DNA of 64,000 bases from Apostichopus japonicus. Taxonomy: Eukaryota > Echinodermata > Holothuroidea > Aspidochirotida > Stichopodidae. Positions within the stretch are counted from its first letter, which is position 1. Each line of letters starts with the position of its first letter. The notes under the pieces were generated by a model. It ran no database searches, was not told the DNA's origin, and was given only the letters and a program-made list of their open reading frames with translations. Shown here piece by piece: positions 37,901 to 51,600 of the stretch. Both the position numbers and the translations under genes were made by a program. Location of the stretch: assembly GCF_037975245.1 (NCBI RefSeq), contig NC_092569.1, positions 32,509,668-32,573,667 on the forward strand, given 5' to 3'.

Positions 37901-40900
37901 TTCAGTGACTGATATATTATGAATATCCAGTGACTTTTAGCATTAATTTTATAAAATATGAACATGTCAATAGGTACTATGATAGAATTAGTTATATTTA
38001 AAATATTCATCAAAAACAATTTATATCTCTTCATTCGCTGAAGATGAGAAAAAGGGAAACGTTTTACCGATATCTACAAATATCAACTAAGAATTCTACT
38101 TTTGGAAGTGGTACTGTTCTTCATCGATATCATCACCTCACTGTTACTTTCACTAAAGCCCTATTTATTATTCATTATGAGGGTTACTTAGTTTGAATAA
38201 GAAAATTAATGTTAAGCTTTAATCTAAGAATACTACTTCTAAGCCCAAACTCAAAGTTTTATTGTTATTTAAATTGGTTTTTGCATATTCATCAAGATAG
38301 AAAGTACCCAGGCACTGTACACTCTCCAATGTTTGTTCTCACTAGTGGAGGCTCACAATGATTTGAATAACTGAGGCTATGGGAAACGCAACTCCTTTAT
38401 TCCCTTTCCAAAGGACTTGTGACATCTCCCTTTACATAACATCCACATGATCTTATTCTTATTCTTATTCTGTTTTATCGCTTTTCGCTGCACCAGTACT
38501 TTTATTAGTTTTTCGATCTCATAGTCCTGTATATTTCTGTAGTTGGTATTTTGTATTTACTGTTTTTCTTGTTACTGTTTTATGGCATTGTATTTTCTAG
38601 TTTGTTTGTAAAGCGCACAGATGCATCGCGCGTAGTGCGCTATATAAGATTTTATTTACATTACATTACATGATCACACCATTACAGTCTCGATGAGAGG
38701 ATACTGGGGTTGAGAGTGGATAAAGTTGTCTGCTTTTTCTGCTCAGGCTCTATCTTGTGCAATTTTTTTTTAATGTTTTTTTAATTTTTAATGTATACAT
38801 GTGTCACATTGATTCCTTTTTGAAAAGGACTTGTGTCATCATGATCATATACAATGACAGCCTCGATGTAAGGGGACTGCGGTTCAGAATGGATCACGTT
38901 GTTTGCTTTTCATGCCCAGATTCCATCTTGGATGACTTTTCATAAAAAGGAGACTAATGTCCATACATTGAATGCATTATAAAGATTTCATATGATTTCG
39001 TCAGTGAGTCCCTTCAGCTAACTGCATTTTTTTGTATAAACGTGTAATATTGATCCTTTTTGAAAAGGACTTGTGACACTTCACTTGACGTAATGTCATC
39101 ATGATCATATAAAAAGTAGACCGATTTCATCTGATTTCGTCAGTGAGTCCCTTCAATGTTGACATTCGTTAATTATAATACAGCTAAACTGCATTTAATT
39201 TATAGTATTTCCCGTTGGGAGGTAGTTGATGAGTAGTTTAACCATTCTTATAAGCAACGATAAACTACCGCTTTTTCAGGGGAATTTCAAGATTTACAAT
39301 TCAACATTACGACAATAGGAAGCAGTTTTTATGTTTGTCGCTGAACTCATTCGTGTTTGTAACACAACACTTAACACTGACTTTGACAGTCTCGTCTCAA
39401 CAGCAAAAGTAACGTTTATCACACGGCTGACAATGAGAGATATGTGTCTTGTGTGTGAACTTAGTTCATGCTATGTTGAAATGTGCTATCTATGAGATTT
39501 GCATTATTTGAAAATTTGAGAATGTGAGATAACAATAATTTTCAAACAACTATTTTTGCTTTTTATTCCCAACTTTCACTATGTTACGATTGATCGAAAC
39601 CAGTCGTCTTGATATTTATGCGGATAAAATTGTTGATTAAAGAGTATATTTATATAAGATATTTTATCATGTTTGACTTGAGAGGGAGGCAGGGGGTGGG
39701 GGGGGAGGGGATATCATAGCAAGCTATGGCATTGAGACAATTGTTCCAAACAATTGACTCTCTCCATATGAAACCAGGATGTAAGAGAAAAGGTCAAGTC
39801 TTGCGTACAAGATGTATGAGTCATCAATCTAGTATCGATTAGCTGTCTGACAGATTCTGATTGGCTGGAATTTTTGATTGGCAACAAATTCTACGGAGTA
39901 TTGTTGCGACCATAACAACATGGATCACGGATGTACAGAATCACAATAGTATAATTGCTTTCAAAAATATATTAAGGAAGGCCAAACAGGAAGTTTGATT
40001 CTACGTCATTCTAAATTTTATCCTAGCATTGGATTTCAGGTTGACAAATTTGAACATTTAAACAGATGGATTTAGTCCATTTTGTAGATTCCCCAGATTT
40101 TCAGTTTTTTTTTTTTAATATTAACAATTCACAAATGTGATGAAAAATGTTTTAGGTAACTTTTTGAGTCAAAATTTTAATTCTTAACTAAAATACATTT
40201 TGTAGACACTCAAAAAAAAAAAATTCCCCTGGCTGTTTCATGCTTGCATATGTGTTTGAAGAAGAAGCCTGTTAATTAAATTTCTGTCTTGCTGCTTCCA
40301 GCTTCTTTCAACTTAAATTCGGTTGCACCCATGTCAGATTAACACTCTCTGAGTCCCTAAGGCACCTTATACTTGACCCCCCTGCCTTCCTCTAACCCCA
40401 CCCTTAAGGTACAGACACTTGGTGTTATCTAGGATGTTTTCATAGAGGTTCCTTGACCATGGAGACCCCTAGGTAGTTGTCAGCTCTGGAAATCTTCACC
40501 TGCGATCACAATGTAAGATTATGTTGGGTTTGTATCTCTAGCAAAGAGAGTGTGTCCATAGAGGCATCTGCCTGAGTAGCCATAAGGACATCAAACTCAG
40601 GTTGTAGATCAGAAGACAAGATTTCCTCAGCTAATACTGGTTCCAAGTCCACAAGTGTCACTCATTTTCTTTCAAATGAATACAATTTTCACGCCATCTG
40701 CTGCTTAAACCTCTACTTACAAAACTGTGAATTGTATTTGTTTCAAATCTGGTCTTGTCTCTGTCTGTGTGATGTTTGAGGACTTACAAGAGAAAAGAAA
40801 AAAACATCAGACATTTAGAATTCAGGGGTAAATACTTCACCTTTGACGATGTCGACCAGGGATTCCATGGCGACTTCTCTGACGGTGATGAAATGGCCAT

Positions 40901-43900
40901 ATTGGGCGTAGCTTTGGAAGAGCGTTGAGTCGCTAGGCAGATGGCCGTTCTTCTGCAGAGTACGTATTGCTTTCAGACAACTGACCGTTACTGTGTATTG
41001 ATAGGTTGGTAGGATCTTCTCCAGGTTTAGACAGCGAACAACTTCTTCCAAGATTAGCTGATAATAAAAGCCACAAAGGTTTTATCGCTGAGAGGGATGT
41101 CATGATTGGATATCATAAAAGGGTTGCCACGACAAATTAAACAAACAAAACAAGGGTAAAAATGGGTAATATTTAAAAGATAAGTTAGCAAATACTTGAC
41201 AGAAGTTAAAAGCATCGATCCAATTGAAGGCTGACTTGTGCTGAAAAGCCAAAAACATATTAGTAAAGGACAACTCCATTTAAAGAAATCCCAAAGTGAA
41301 TCCTGAAATGAGTTTTGAAGTTGAGTCCCAGAATGAATCTTGAAGTGAGTAGTGGAATGATGATTCTGAGTCCCAGAATGAGGCTGAGAGTAAGTCTTAG
41401 AGTTTTAGTACAACAGTGGTTACCTTTGTCTCTGGGATGAGATTATCCACGCTGGTATTCACCGTTGAGACTGCTGGTGTCACCGTATTAGTTAAAGCAT
41501 CTAACAGTGATGCTCTGTAGTAGTTATCAGAATACTGAAAGAAGTAAAAAAAAATGAACTATATCAATAACTACATGGGGTTCAATCCTCATGTTATAGC
41601 GTCTATGCTCTGTAGTAGTTATCAGAATACTAAAAGAAGAGAAGAAGTTAAAACATGAACTATATCAATAACTACATGGGATTCATTCTTCATGTTAAAG
41701 ATTCCATCAGCGCTGCTCTGTAGTAGTTATCAGAATACTGAAAGAAGTGAAGAAGTTAAAACATAAACAATGTCAATAACTACATAGGGTTCATTCTTCA
41801 CATTAAAGATTCTATCAGCGATGCTCTGTAGTAGTTATCAGAATACTGGAAGAAGTGAAGAAATGAACGATATCAATAACTGCATGGGATTCATTCTTCA
41901 CATAGCCCGCAATACGGAATCATTCTATTTCTTCACATCTTCATATCAAACAGGACACTTACAGGTGACATTTGAAGAAGAGAAGTCACCAATAAACACC
42001 TACATTGTGCATCGATTTCTAACTTTGTGTCATTCCGGCAATGTCTTTCTCCCACATAATTGGGAGAACCTTTCAATCTAGCCAACAGCTCTATTTGGCT
42101 GTACCTTGTTAGCGGGTTACAAACAATTTATCACACTGTAGAACATTCTGTGTCCCACAGAACTTACTGTATGTCCGTAATGTTTCATTTTAGTTTGGCA
42201 CACCTTTGTAATTTTTGCCTAATTTTCATTCTCATTGCTGTCATCCTTGTGCAAATTCCAGTTGGGCTAAATGTAATACCTTAGCTTTCCTTTAAAGATC
42301 GAAAACATTACCATCATATTGTAGCAAACTCAATGCATAGTCCAGCATACTGTGCAGTAGGGGAGTATAGTGTTGGGAAATTTACTGTTCCACACACACA
42401 CACTATCTCCCACTGGGGCAATCGACAAAGCAACAATATTTTCTTCAGTAAGATGCACTCACATGATTTTTCTTGTTATCGCAATACTTGATCAAGTCCA
42501 GGAGAAAGTTCAGACACTCCCTGGGGCAGATGGAATGAGCGTTACGAATCTTGCCGAGAGCTTTGGGGATTTCCTACAAAAAAAAAAAAATGAAGCAAAA
42601 AAGGTCAAAGGAATTCACTTGAAATGCAAAATAAGCATATTAAATGGGAATACATCTTTAAATGAAGTTGAATTCATACAGTTTGATTTTTCCCTTTGTG
42701 CTATAACTTATTAACAATTAAAATAATATCTCTTCAAACACTAGAGAAAGCTGCATTTACATAAGAAGCTACAAACGAAGGAAACCAAGTCATTCCAAAC
42801 AATGCAGAACACTACTCACCTTAAGTAAGAAGTACGAAGGAAAGTTGCTAAAGTTATTCCTCTTTACAATATCAGGAGAGGAGTGGGAACCATACATCTT
42901 CTTGAAGATAGCAATCAGAGCTGAGTGACCACTGAAAGAAGTCATCAATTTGTTGGCGACCTGCGAGTAAACAGAAACCGGAAAACCTATTGATGCGCTA
43001 GATCCATCATCTCAACCACCACCCTCCTCTATCCACCCCATCCTCTCTCCCTACTTGTTAATATTCCTCAAATTTCATTTCATTTTCTCATTTCACATCA
43101 CATTAATCCTTCCCTTTCTCCATTTTGCTTCCTTAAGAAGTCAGATTCAACTCTGTGAGAAGTTGATCTCCCATCCCTGCTTTGTTCCTAGTCCTAACAA
43201 ATCTTTTTCCACCAATTGAGGTTACAGGATATTTTCTTATGCTCGACTATCGCTTGAAATCCTCTCCTAGGATCAAAGAAAACAGGACCCAACATAGCCA
43301 TCTTTAATTTCTACGATGGGCATCTTCTAGAGAATTTGTGATGTCCCAATGCCACTAGCAGGTAAACCCTGTTACCTTTTTTCTTTGATTTTGTTGCTTT
43401 TTGAGGTGAATGTAATGAGTGTTGAAACCAATGCTATCATTAGGTCATGCTAAGAACATCGACATTATACATCCATTCTCTGTAACAGAAAACGTTCTAA
43501 TAAATAAGGAAAAACCAATTGATTACCAATGGATTGCCAACGGATTACCAATGGATTACCACTGGAGTACTAATGGATTACCAATGGATTAACAATAGAT
43601 TACCAATGGACTACCAATGGATTAACAATAGATTACCAATGGATTACCAACGGATTACCAACGGATTACCAATGGATTACCAATGGATTATCAATGGATT
43701 ATCAATGGATTACTACTAGTACTCAGATGTTGTACTTCCCTCACTTCCTTCAAAAAACTTCTGAAAACTCATCTTATTCATTAAGCATTCATTAATGTTA
43801 ACCAATATTTCCTTTGTACATTCATTTTTTTGCTTTCTTTTCTCTCTTCCTCTCCCGTGCCTTGAGCACCCTTCCGGGTGGATATTCACACGTTATAAAT

Positions 43901-45654
43901 CACCATTATTATAAGCTGAAGCATATCTGGCTTGGTACCGGCCTTTACACACTAGCACAAGTCTTCATCATGTGTGAAGGAACATCATATCTATGACATC
44001 TCCCAAATGGAGTTACATTTTTCTTAGCTGTTTAGTGAAGCTGTTTCATCTTTGATATTTCATATTGACTAATGATTGAGATTTGGGTTTGCTTTTTCTT
44101 CTCTCACTCTCTTCATGATGTCACTACTTTTAACAGTCATATCTATTTATTTACCAGCTTATATAACAATTTCAAATTTGTACCCTTGTAACCCAGGTAA
44201 CCCTTATACAATATTGACAGAAGAACTGTTACCATTACAAATTACTCACAATTATCAACATTTCTGATTACTTTCAATGCAAGCTTTATCATTTAACTGT
44301 ACCTTGGCAAAGCAATTGACAGCTCTGGTTCGGACTCTGTAAAAGGTCTTTGAGTCCGAGATTATGTCAGAGATTGCTGATATCGTACCCATAGTTGGAA
44401 ACTCTTCTAGAGCATCAATTGCCTGCAAAAATAGAATATTAACGACAACTGGAGTATGAAAGACCATCTATTCAATCTTTGCTTCCATGTAATAAGCGTT
44501 GATGTCAAAATAGAATATTATCGACATCTGGAGTATAAAAGACGATCTTTTCAATCTTTGCTTCCAAGTAGTAAGCATTGATGTTAAAATAGAATATTAA
44601 CAACAACTGAAGTATGAAAGACAATCAATCTTTGTTTTCACATAGTACCTTTTGATGTCAAAACACATGAACGATGACTGCCTAGTAAGAAATTCATGTG
44701 TAACTTTAATGTCAATAGCTTTAAAATACTACGGACACCTAGCCAATTTGCCCAATATTCAGTACATTTGTTGTGTGTGACAATCTGATTCAAAATCTGT
44801 TGGAATTTTGCAAAGAATTCTCTTCGCTTTCCAATATGTACACATTTGAAGTTTTGATAAATCTGGGAAACTCATTATATATGTGTAAACTATGACATGG
44901 AGTGTTGGGCCCATCAAAATTTCTTATTTTAGGCCTTCGTAAGTTAACCCTTAATTACAAGCCACATACACCATTTGAATAAATTGAATTGTTCCTGTCT
45001 TCAAAGAAGACAATAAGATGTTTCCAAAAACTGCCTTAGCTACAAACCTGTGTTTAGTGTCCTTGAAACGAAGGTTGTAAAAACAAAGGGATAACATAAC
45101 AGTAAATTAGGCAGTCACTCCCTTTACATTATCAATGTGCATAATTAGCTAATTGTTTATTCATAAATAAAACTAGAATCAAGAAAAGACTTGTGAAATG
45201 GTCAATCTATGATGGAGTTTGATGGGTTTTGCAGCTATTTTCTTCATTTCTATTGCCTATTAGTATGAATTGGACAATGTTGTTAATAGGAGTCCATAGA
45301 GCTTTAAGATTGAACTTGGAGGATATCGGTTAGAGGGCTTGACATTGCTATCCTAGTAGAATACTCTTCAAAGTCAGAAATAAAGAGGACTTTGTCGGTT
45401 CAGAAGACCATTCTAAGATCAAACGCCCAGGCCCTGTAACTTTTATAACCTTGATACATTTATCTACACAGGGTTTTGGCAGTGGATATGAAATTTGTGA
45501 AAAGTTTCACCAGAACATCGATGCTACCAAAGCTGATAAGACTCAGAAAAGTTTTGTGGATAAAAACTTTGAGAAATAAAGATACACTTTCCTTAGAGTA
45601 AGAAAAGTGTATTGTTTCTGTCGCTTTCTTTCTGTTCTGAATTATGAGTTATAT

Positions 45655-45699
<45 letters not shown>

Positions 45700-48600
45700 A
45701 AGTGCTATCATATCTACTTATATATGAGTTACAGTCCACAGAATCCTACAGATACCTACCAACTATTATCTTATACCACAAAGCTAGATTGCTTACCTCA
45801 ATTTGTGCGACGATATCTCTCTCGTATCTGAGCTGGTACTGCCACTGGAAGTCAGGTTGCTCAAAAAAGACCTGCCTAACCAGCGTCATAGCTGTATCAA
45901 CCCTTATCCACAGGACAGGAGAGTCAGCACTAAACAAAGATAAAGAAAATAGCAAATAGAAGACTGTATTCAGAAGACAAAAACTCTCTTAGAATCATGT
46001 TAAAGAAAGTTAATGAAAATCATCGCAAAAAGAAGAGAAGATGCTCTAACTGATAATGAATGTGGAACAATAAAGTAATGTTAATAAATGAAATGACAAT
46101 TCAAGATTAAAATATTTAACAAAGGCTCATTTCAAACCAGTTTCTGTTCCAGTGGATCCACACTAACAACAAAAACTCTCTTAGAATCATGTTAAAGAAA
46201 GTTTATGAAAACCATCGCAAAAAGAAGAGAAGATGTTCTAACTGATAATGAATGTGGAAGAAAAAAGTATTAAATATAAATAAATTATATGACAATTCAA
46301 GATTAAAATATTTAACAAAGGCCCATTTAAAACCAGTTTTTGTTATAGTGGATCCACACAATCAACAGATTAATGAGAGTATACATGAAGTGTGACATCA
46401 CATGAGACATACAAGAATGAGAGTATACATGAAGTGTGACATCACATGAGACATACAAGAATGAGAGTATACATGAAGTGTGACATCACATGAGACATAC
46501 AAGAATGAGAGTATACATGATATGTGACATCACATGAGACATACAAGAATGAGAGTATACATGAAGTGTAACATCACATGAGACATACAAGAATGAGAGT
46601 ATACATGATATGTGACATCACATGAGACATACAAGAATGAGAGTATACATGAAGTGTGACATCACATGAGACATACAAGAATGAGAGTATACATGAAGTG
46701 TGACATCACATGAGACATACAAGAATGAGAGTATACATGAAGTGTGACATCACATGAGACATACAAGAATGAGAGTATACATGAAGTGTGACATCACATG
46801 AGACATACAAGAATGAGAGTATACATGAAGTGTGACATCACATGAGACATACAAGAATGAGAGTATACATGAAGTGTAACATCACATGAGACATACAAGA
46901 ATGAGAGTATACATGAAGTGTAACATCACATGAGACATACAAGAATGAGAGTATACATGAAGTGTGACATCACATGAGACATACAAGAATGAGAGTATAC
47001 ATGAAGTGTGACATCACATGAGACATACAAGAATGAGAGTATACATGAAATGTGACATCACATGAGACATACAAGAATGAGAGTATACATGAAGTGTGAC
47101 ATCACATGAGACATACAAGAATGAGAGTATACATGAAATGTGACATCACATGAGACATACAAGAATGAGAGTATACATGAAGTGTGACATCACATGAGAC
47201 ATACAAGAATGAGAGTATACATGAAATGTGACATCACATGAGACATACAAGAATGAGAGTATACATGAAGTGTGACATCACATGAGACATACAAGAATGA
47301 GAGTATACATGAAGTGTGACATCACATGAGACATACAAGAATGAGAGTATACATGAAGTGTGACATCACATGAGACATACAAGAATGAGAGTATGCATGA
47401 AATGTGACATCACATGAGACATACAAGAATGAGAGTATACATAAAATGTGACATCACATGAGACATACAAGAATGAGAGTATACATGAAGTGTGACATCA
47501 CATGAGACATACAAGAATGAGAGTATACATGAAATGTGACATCACATGAGACATACAAGAATGAGAGTATGCATGAAGTGTGACATCACATGAGACATAC
47601 AAGAATGAGAGTATGCATGAAGTGTGACATCACATGAGACATACAAGAATGAGAGTATACATGAAATGTGACATCACATGAGACATACAAGAATGAGAGT
47701 ATACATGAAATGTGACATCACATGAGACATACAAGAATGAGAGTATACATGAAATGTGACATCACATGAGACATACAAGAATGGGAGTATACATGAAATG
47801 TGACATCACATGAGACACACAAGAATGAGAGTATACATGAAATGTGACATCACATGAGACATACAAGAATGAGAGTATACATGAAGTGTGACATCACATG
47901 AGACATACAAGAATGAGAGTATACATGAAGTGTGACATCACATGAGACACACAAGAATGAGAGTATACATGAAGTGTGACATCACATCAGACACACAAGA
48001 ATGAGAGTATACATGAAGTGTGACATCACATCAGACACACAAGATTGAGAGTATACATGAAGTGTGACATCACATGAGACATACAAGAATGAGAGTATAC
48101 ATGAAGTGTGACATCACATGAGACACACAAGAATGAGAGTATACATGAAGTGTGACATCACATGAGACACACAAGATTGAGAGTATACATGAAGTGTGAC
48201 ATCACATGAGACACACAAGATTGAGAGTATACATGAAGTGTGACATCACATGAGACATACAAGAATGAGAGTATACATGAAATATGACATCACATGAGAC
48301 ATACAAGAATGAGAGTATACATGAAATATGACATCACATGAGACATACAAGAATGAGAGTATACATGAAGTGTGCCATCACATGAGACATACAAGAATGA
48401 GAGTATACATGAAATATGACATCACATGAGACATACAAGAATGAGAGTATACATGAAGTGTGCCATCACATGAGACATACAAGAATGAGAGTATACATGA
48501 AATGTGCCATCACATGAGACATACAAGAATGAGAGTATACATGAAGTGTGCCATCACATGAGACATACAAGAATGAGAGTATACATGAAGTGTGCCATCA

Positions 48601-51600
48601 CATGAGACATACAAGAATGAGAGTATACATGAAGTGTGACATCACATGAGACATACAAGAATGAGAGTATACATGAAATGTGACATCACATGAGACATAC
48701 AAGAATGAGAGTATACATGAAGTGTGACATCACATGAGACATACAAGAATGAGAGTATACATGAAATGTGACATCACATGAGACATACAAGAATGAGAGT
48801 ATACATGAAATGTGACATCACATGAGACATACAAGAATGAGAGTATACATGAAGTGTGACATCACATGAGACATACAAGAATGAGAGTATACATGAAGTG
48901 TGACATCACATGAGACATACAAGAATGAGAGTATACATGAAGTGTGACATCACATGAGACATACAAGAATGAGAGTAAACATGAAGTGTGACATCACATG
49001 AGATATACAAGAATGAGAGTATACATGAAGTGTGACATCACATGAGACGTACAAGAATGAGAGTAAACATGAGTGTGAAATCACATGAGACGTACAAGAA
49101 TGAGAGTATACATGAAGAGTGACAACACATGATATATACAAGAATGAGAGTATACATGAAGTGTGAAATCACATGGGACGTACAAGAATGAGAGTATACA
49201 TGAAGAGTGACAACACATGATATATACAAGAATGAGAGTATACATGAAGTGTGAAATCACATGGGACGTACAAGAATGAGAGTATACATGAAGTGTGACA
49301 TCACATGAGACATACAAGAATGAGAGTATACATGAAGTGTGACATCACATGAGACATACAAGAATGAGAGTATACATGAAGTGTGACATCACATGAGACA
49401 TACAAGAATGAGAGTATACATGAAGTGTGACAACACATGAGACATACAAGAATGAGAGTATACATGAAGTGTGACAACACATGATACATACAAGAATGAG
49501 AGTATACATGAAGTGTAACATCACATGAGACACACAAGAATGAGAGTATACATGAAATGTGACATCACATGCGACATACAAGAATGAGAGTATACATGAA
49601 GTGTAACATCACATGAGACATACAAGAATGAGAGTATACATGAAGTGTGACATCACATGAGACATACAAGAATGAGAGTATACATGAAGAGTGACAACAC
49701 ATGATATATACAAGAATGAGAGTATACATGAAATGTGACAACACATGAGACATACAAGAATGAGAGTATACATGAAGTGTGACATCACATGAGACATACA
49801 AGAATGAGAGTATACATGAAGTGTGACATCACATGAGATATACAAGAATGAGAGTATACATGAAGTGTGTCATCACATGAGACGTACAAGAATGAGAGTA
49901 TACATGAGTGTGAAATCACATGAGTCATACAAGAATGAGAGTATACATGAAGAGTGACAACACATGATATATACAAGAATGAGAGTATACATGAAGTGTG
50001 AAATCACATGGGACATACAAGAATGAGAGTATACATGAAGTGTGACATCACATGAGACATACAAGAATGAGAGTATACATGAAGTGTGACATCACATGAG
50101 ACATACAAGAATGAGAGTATACATGAAGAGTGACAACACATGAGACATACAAGAATGAGAGTATACATGAAGAGTGACAACACATGATATACACAAGAAT
50201 GAGAGTATACATGAAGTGTGACATCACATGAGACATACAAGAATGAGAGTATACATGAAGTGTGACATCACATGAGACATACAAGAATGAGAGTATACAT
50301 GAAGAGTGACAACACATGATATATACAAGAATGAGAGTATACATGAAATGTGACAACACATGAGACATACAAGAATGAGAGTATATATGAAGTGTGACAT
50401 CACATGAGACATACAAGAATGAGAGTATACATGAAGTGTGACATCACATGAGATATACAAGAATGAGAGTATACATGAAGAGTGACAACACATGATATAT
50501 ACAAGAATGAGAGTATACATGAAGTGTGACATCACATGAGACATACAAGAATGAGAGTATACATGAAGTGTGACATCACATGAGATATACAAGAATGAGA
50601 GTATACATGAAGAGTGACAACACATGATATATACAAGAATGAGAGTATACATGAAGTGTGACATCACATGAGACATACAAGAATGAGAGTATACATGAAG
50701 TGTGACATCACATGAGACATACAAGAATGAGAGTATACATGAAGAGTGACAACACATGATATATACAAGAATGAGAGTATACATGAAGAGTGACAACACA
50801 TGATATATACAAGAATGAGAGTATACATGAAGTGTGACATCACATGAGACATACAAGAATGAGAGTATACATGAAGAGTGAAATCACATGAGACATACAA
50901 GAATGAGAGTATACATGAAGTGTGACATCACATGAGACATACAAGAATGAGAGTATACATGAAGAGTGACAACACATGATATATACAAGAATGAGAGTAT
51001 ACATGAAGTGTGAAATCACATGAGACATACAAGAATGAGAGTATACATGAAGTGTGACATCACATGAGACATACAAGAATGAGAGTATACATGAAGTGTG
51101 ACATCACATGAGATATACAAGAATGAGAGTATACATGAAGAGTGACAACACATGATATATACAAGAATGAGAGTATACATGAAGTGTGAAATCACATGAT
51201 ATATACAAGAATGAGAGTATACATGAAGTGTGACATCACATGAGACATACAAGAATGAGAGTATACATGAAGTGTGACATCACATGAGATATACAAGAAT
51301 GAGAGTATACATGAAGTGTAACATCACATGAGACATACAAGAATGAGAGTATACATGAAGTGTGACATCACATGAGATACACAAGATTGAGAGTATACAT
51401 AAAGTGTGACATTACATGAGACATACAAGAATGAGAGTATACATGAAGTGTGACATCACATGAAATACACAAGATTGAGAGTATACATAAAGTGTGACAT
51501 TATATGAGACATACAAGAATGAGAGTATACATGAAGTGTAACATCACATGAGACATACAAGAATGAGAGTATACATGAAGTGTGACATCACATGAGACAT

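Larger units (their letters stand above)
31396..40840. other. Large TAF2 intron 14 (9.4 kb)
   Basis: The largest repeat-poor TAF2 intron. It holds an (AT)n tract, G-rich tracts (33202-33275, 33884-33902, 36950-36975, 39684-39712), a U2-like segment near 37.6 kb and a retrotransposon tail near 38.6 kb, each listed separately. No other exon or gene was recognised; ORFs up to 96 codons have no domain. Confidence 0.6.
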
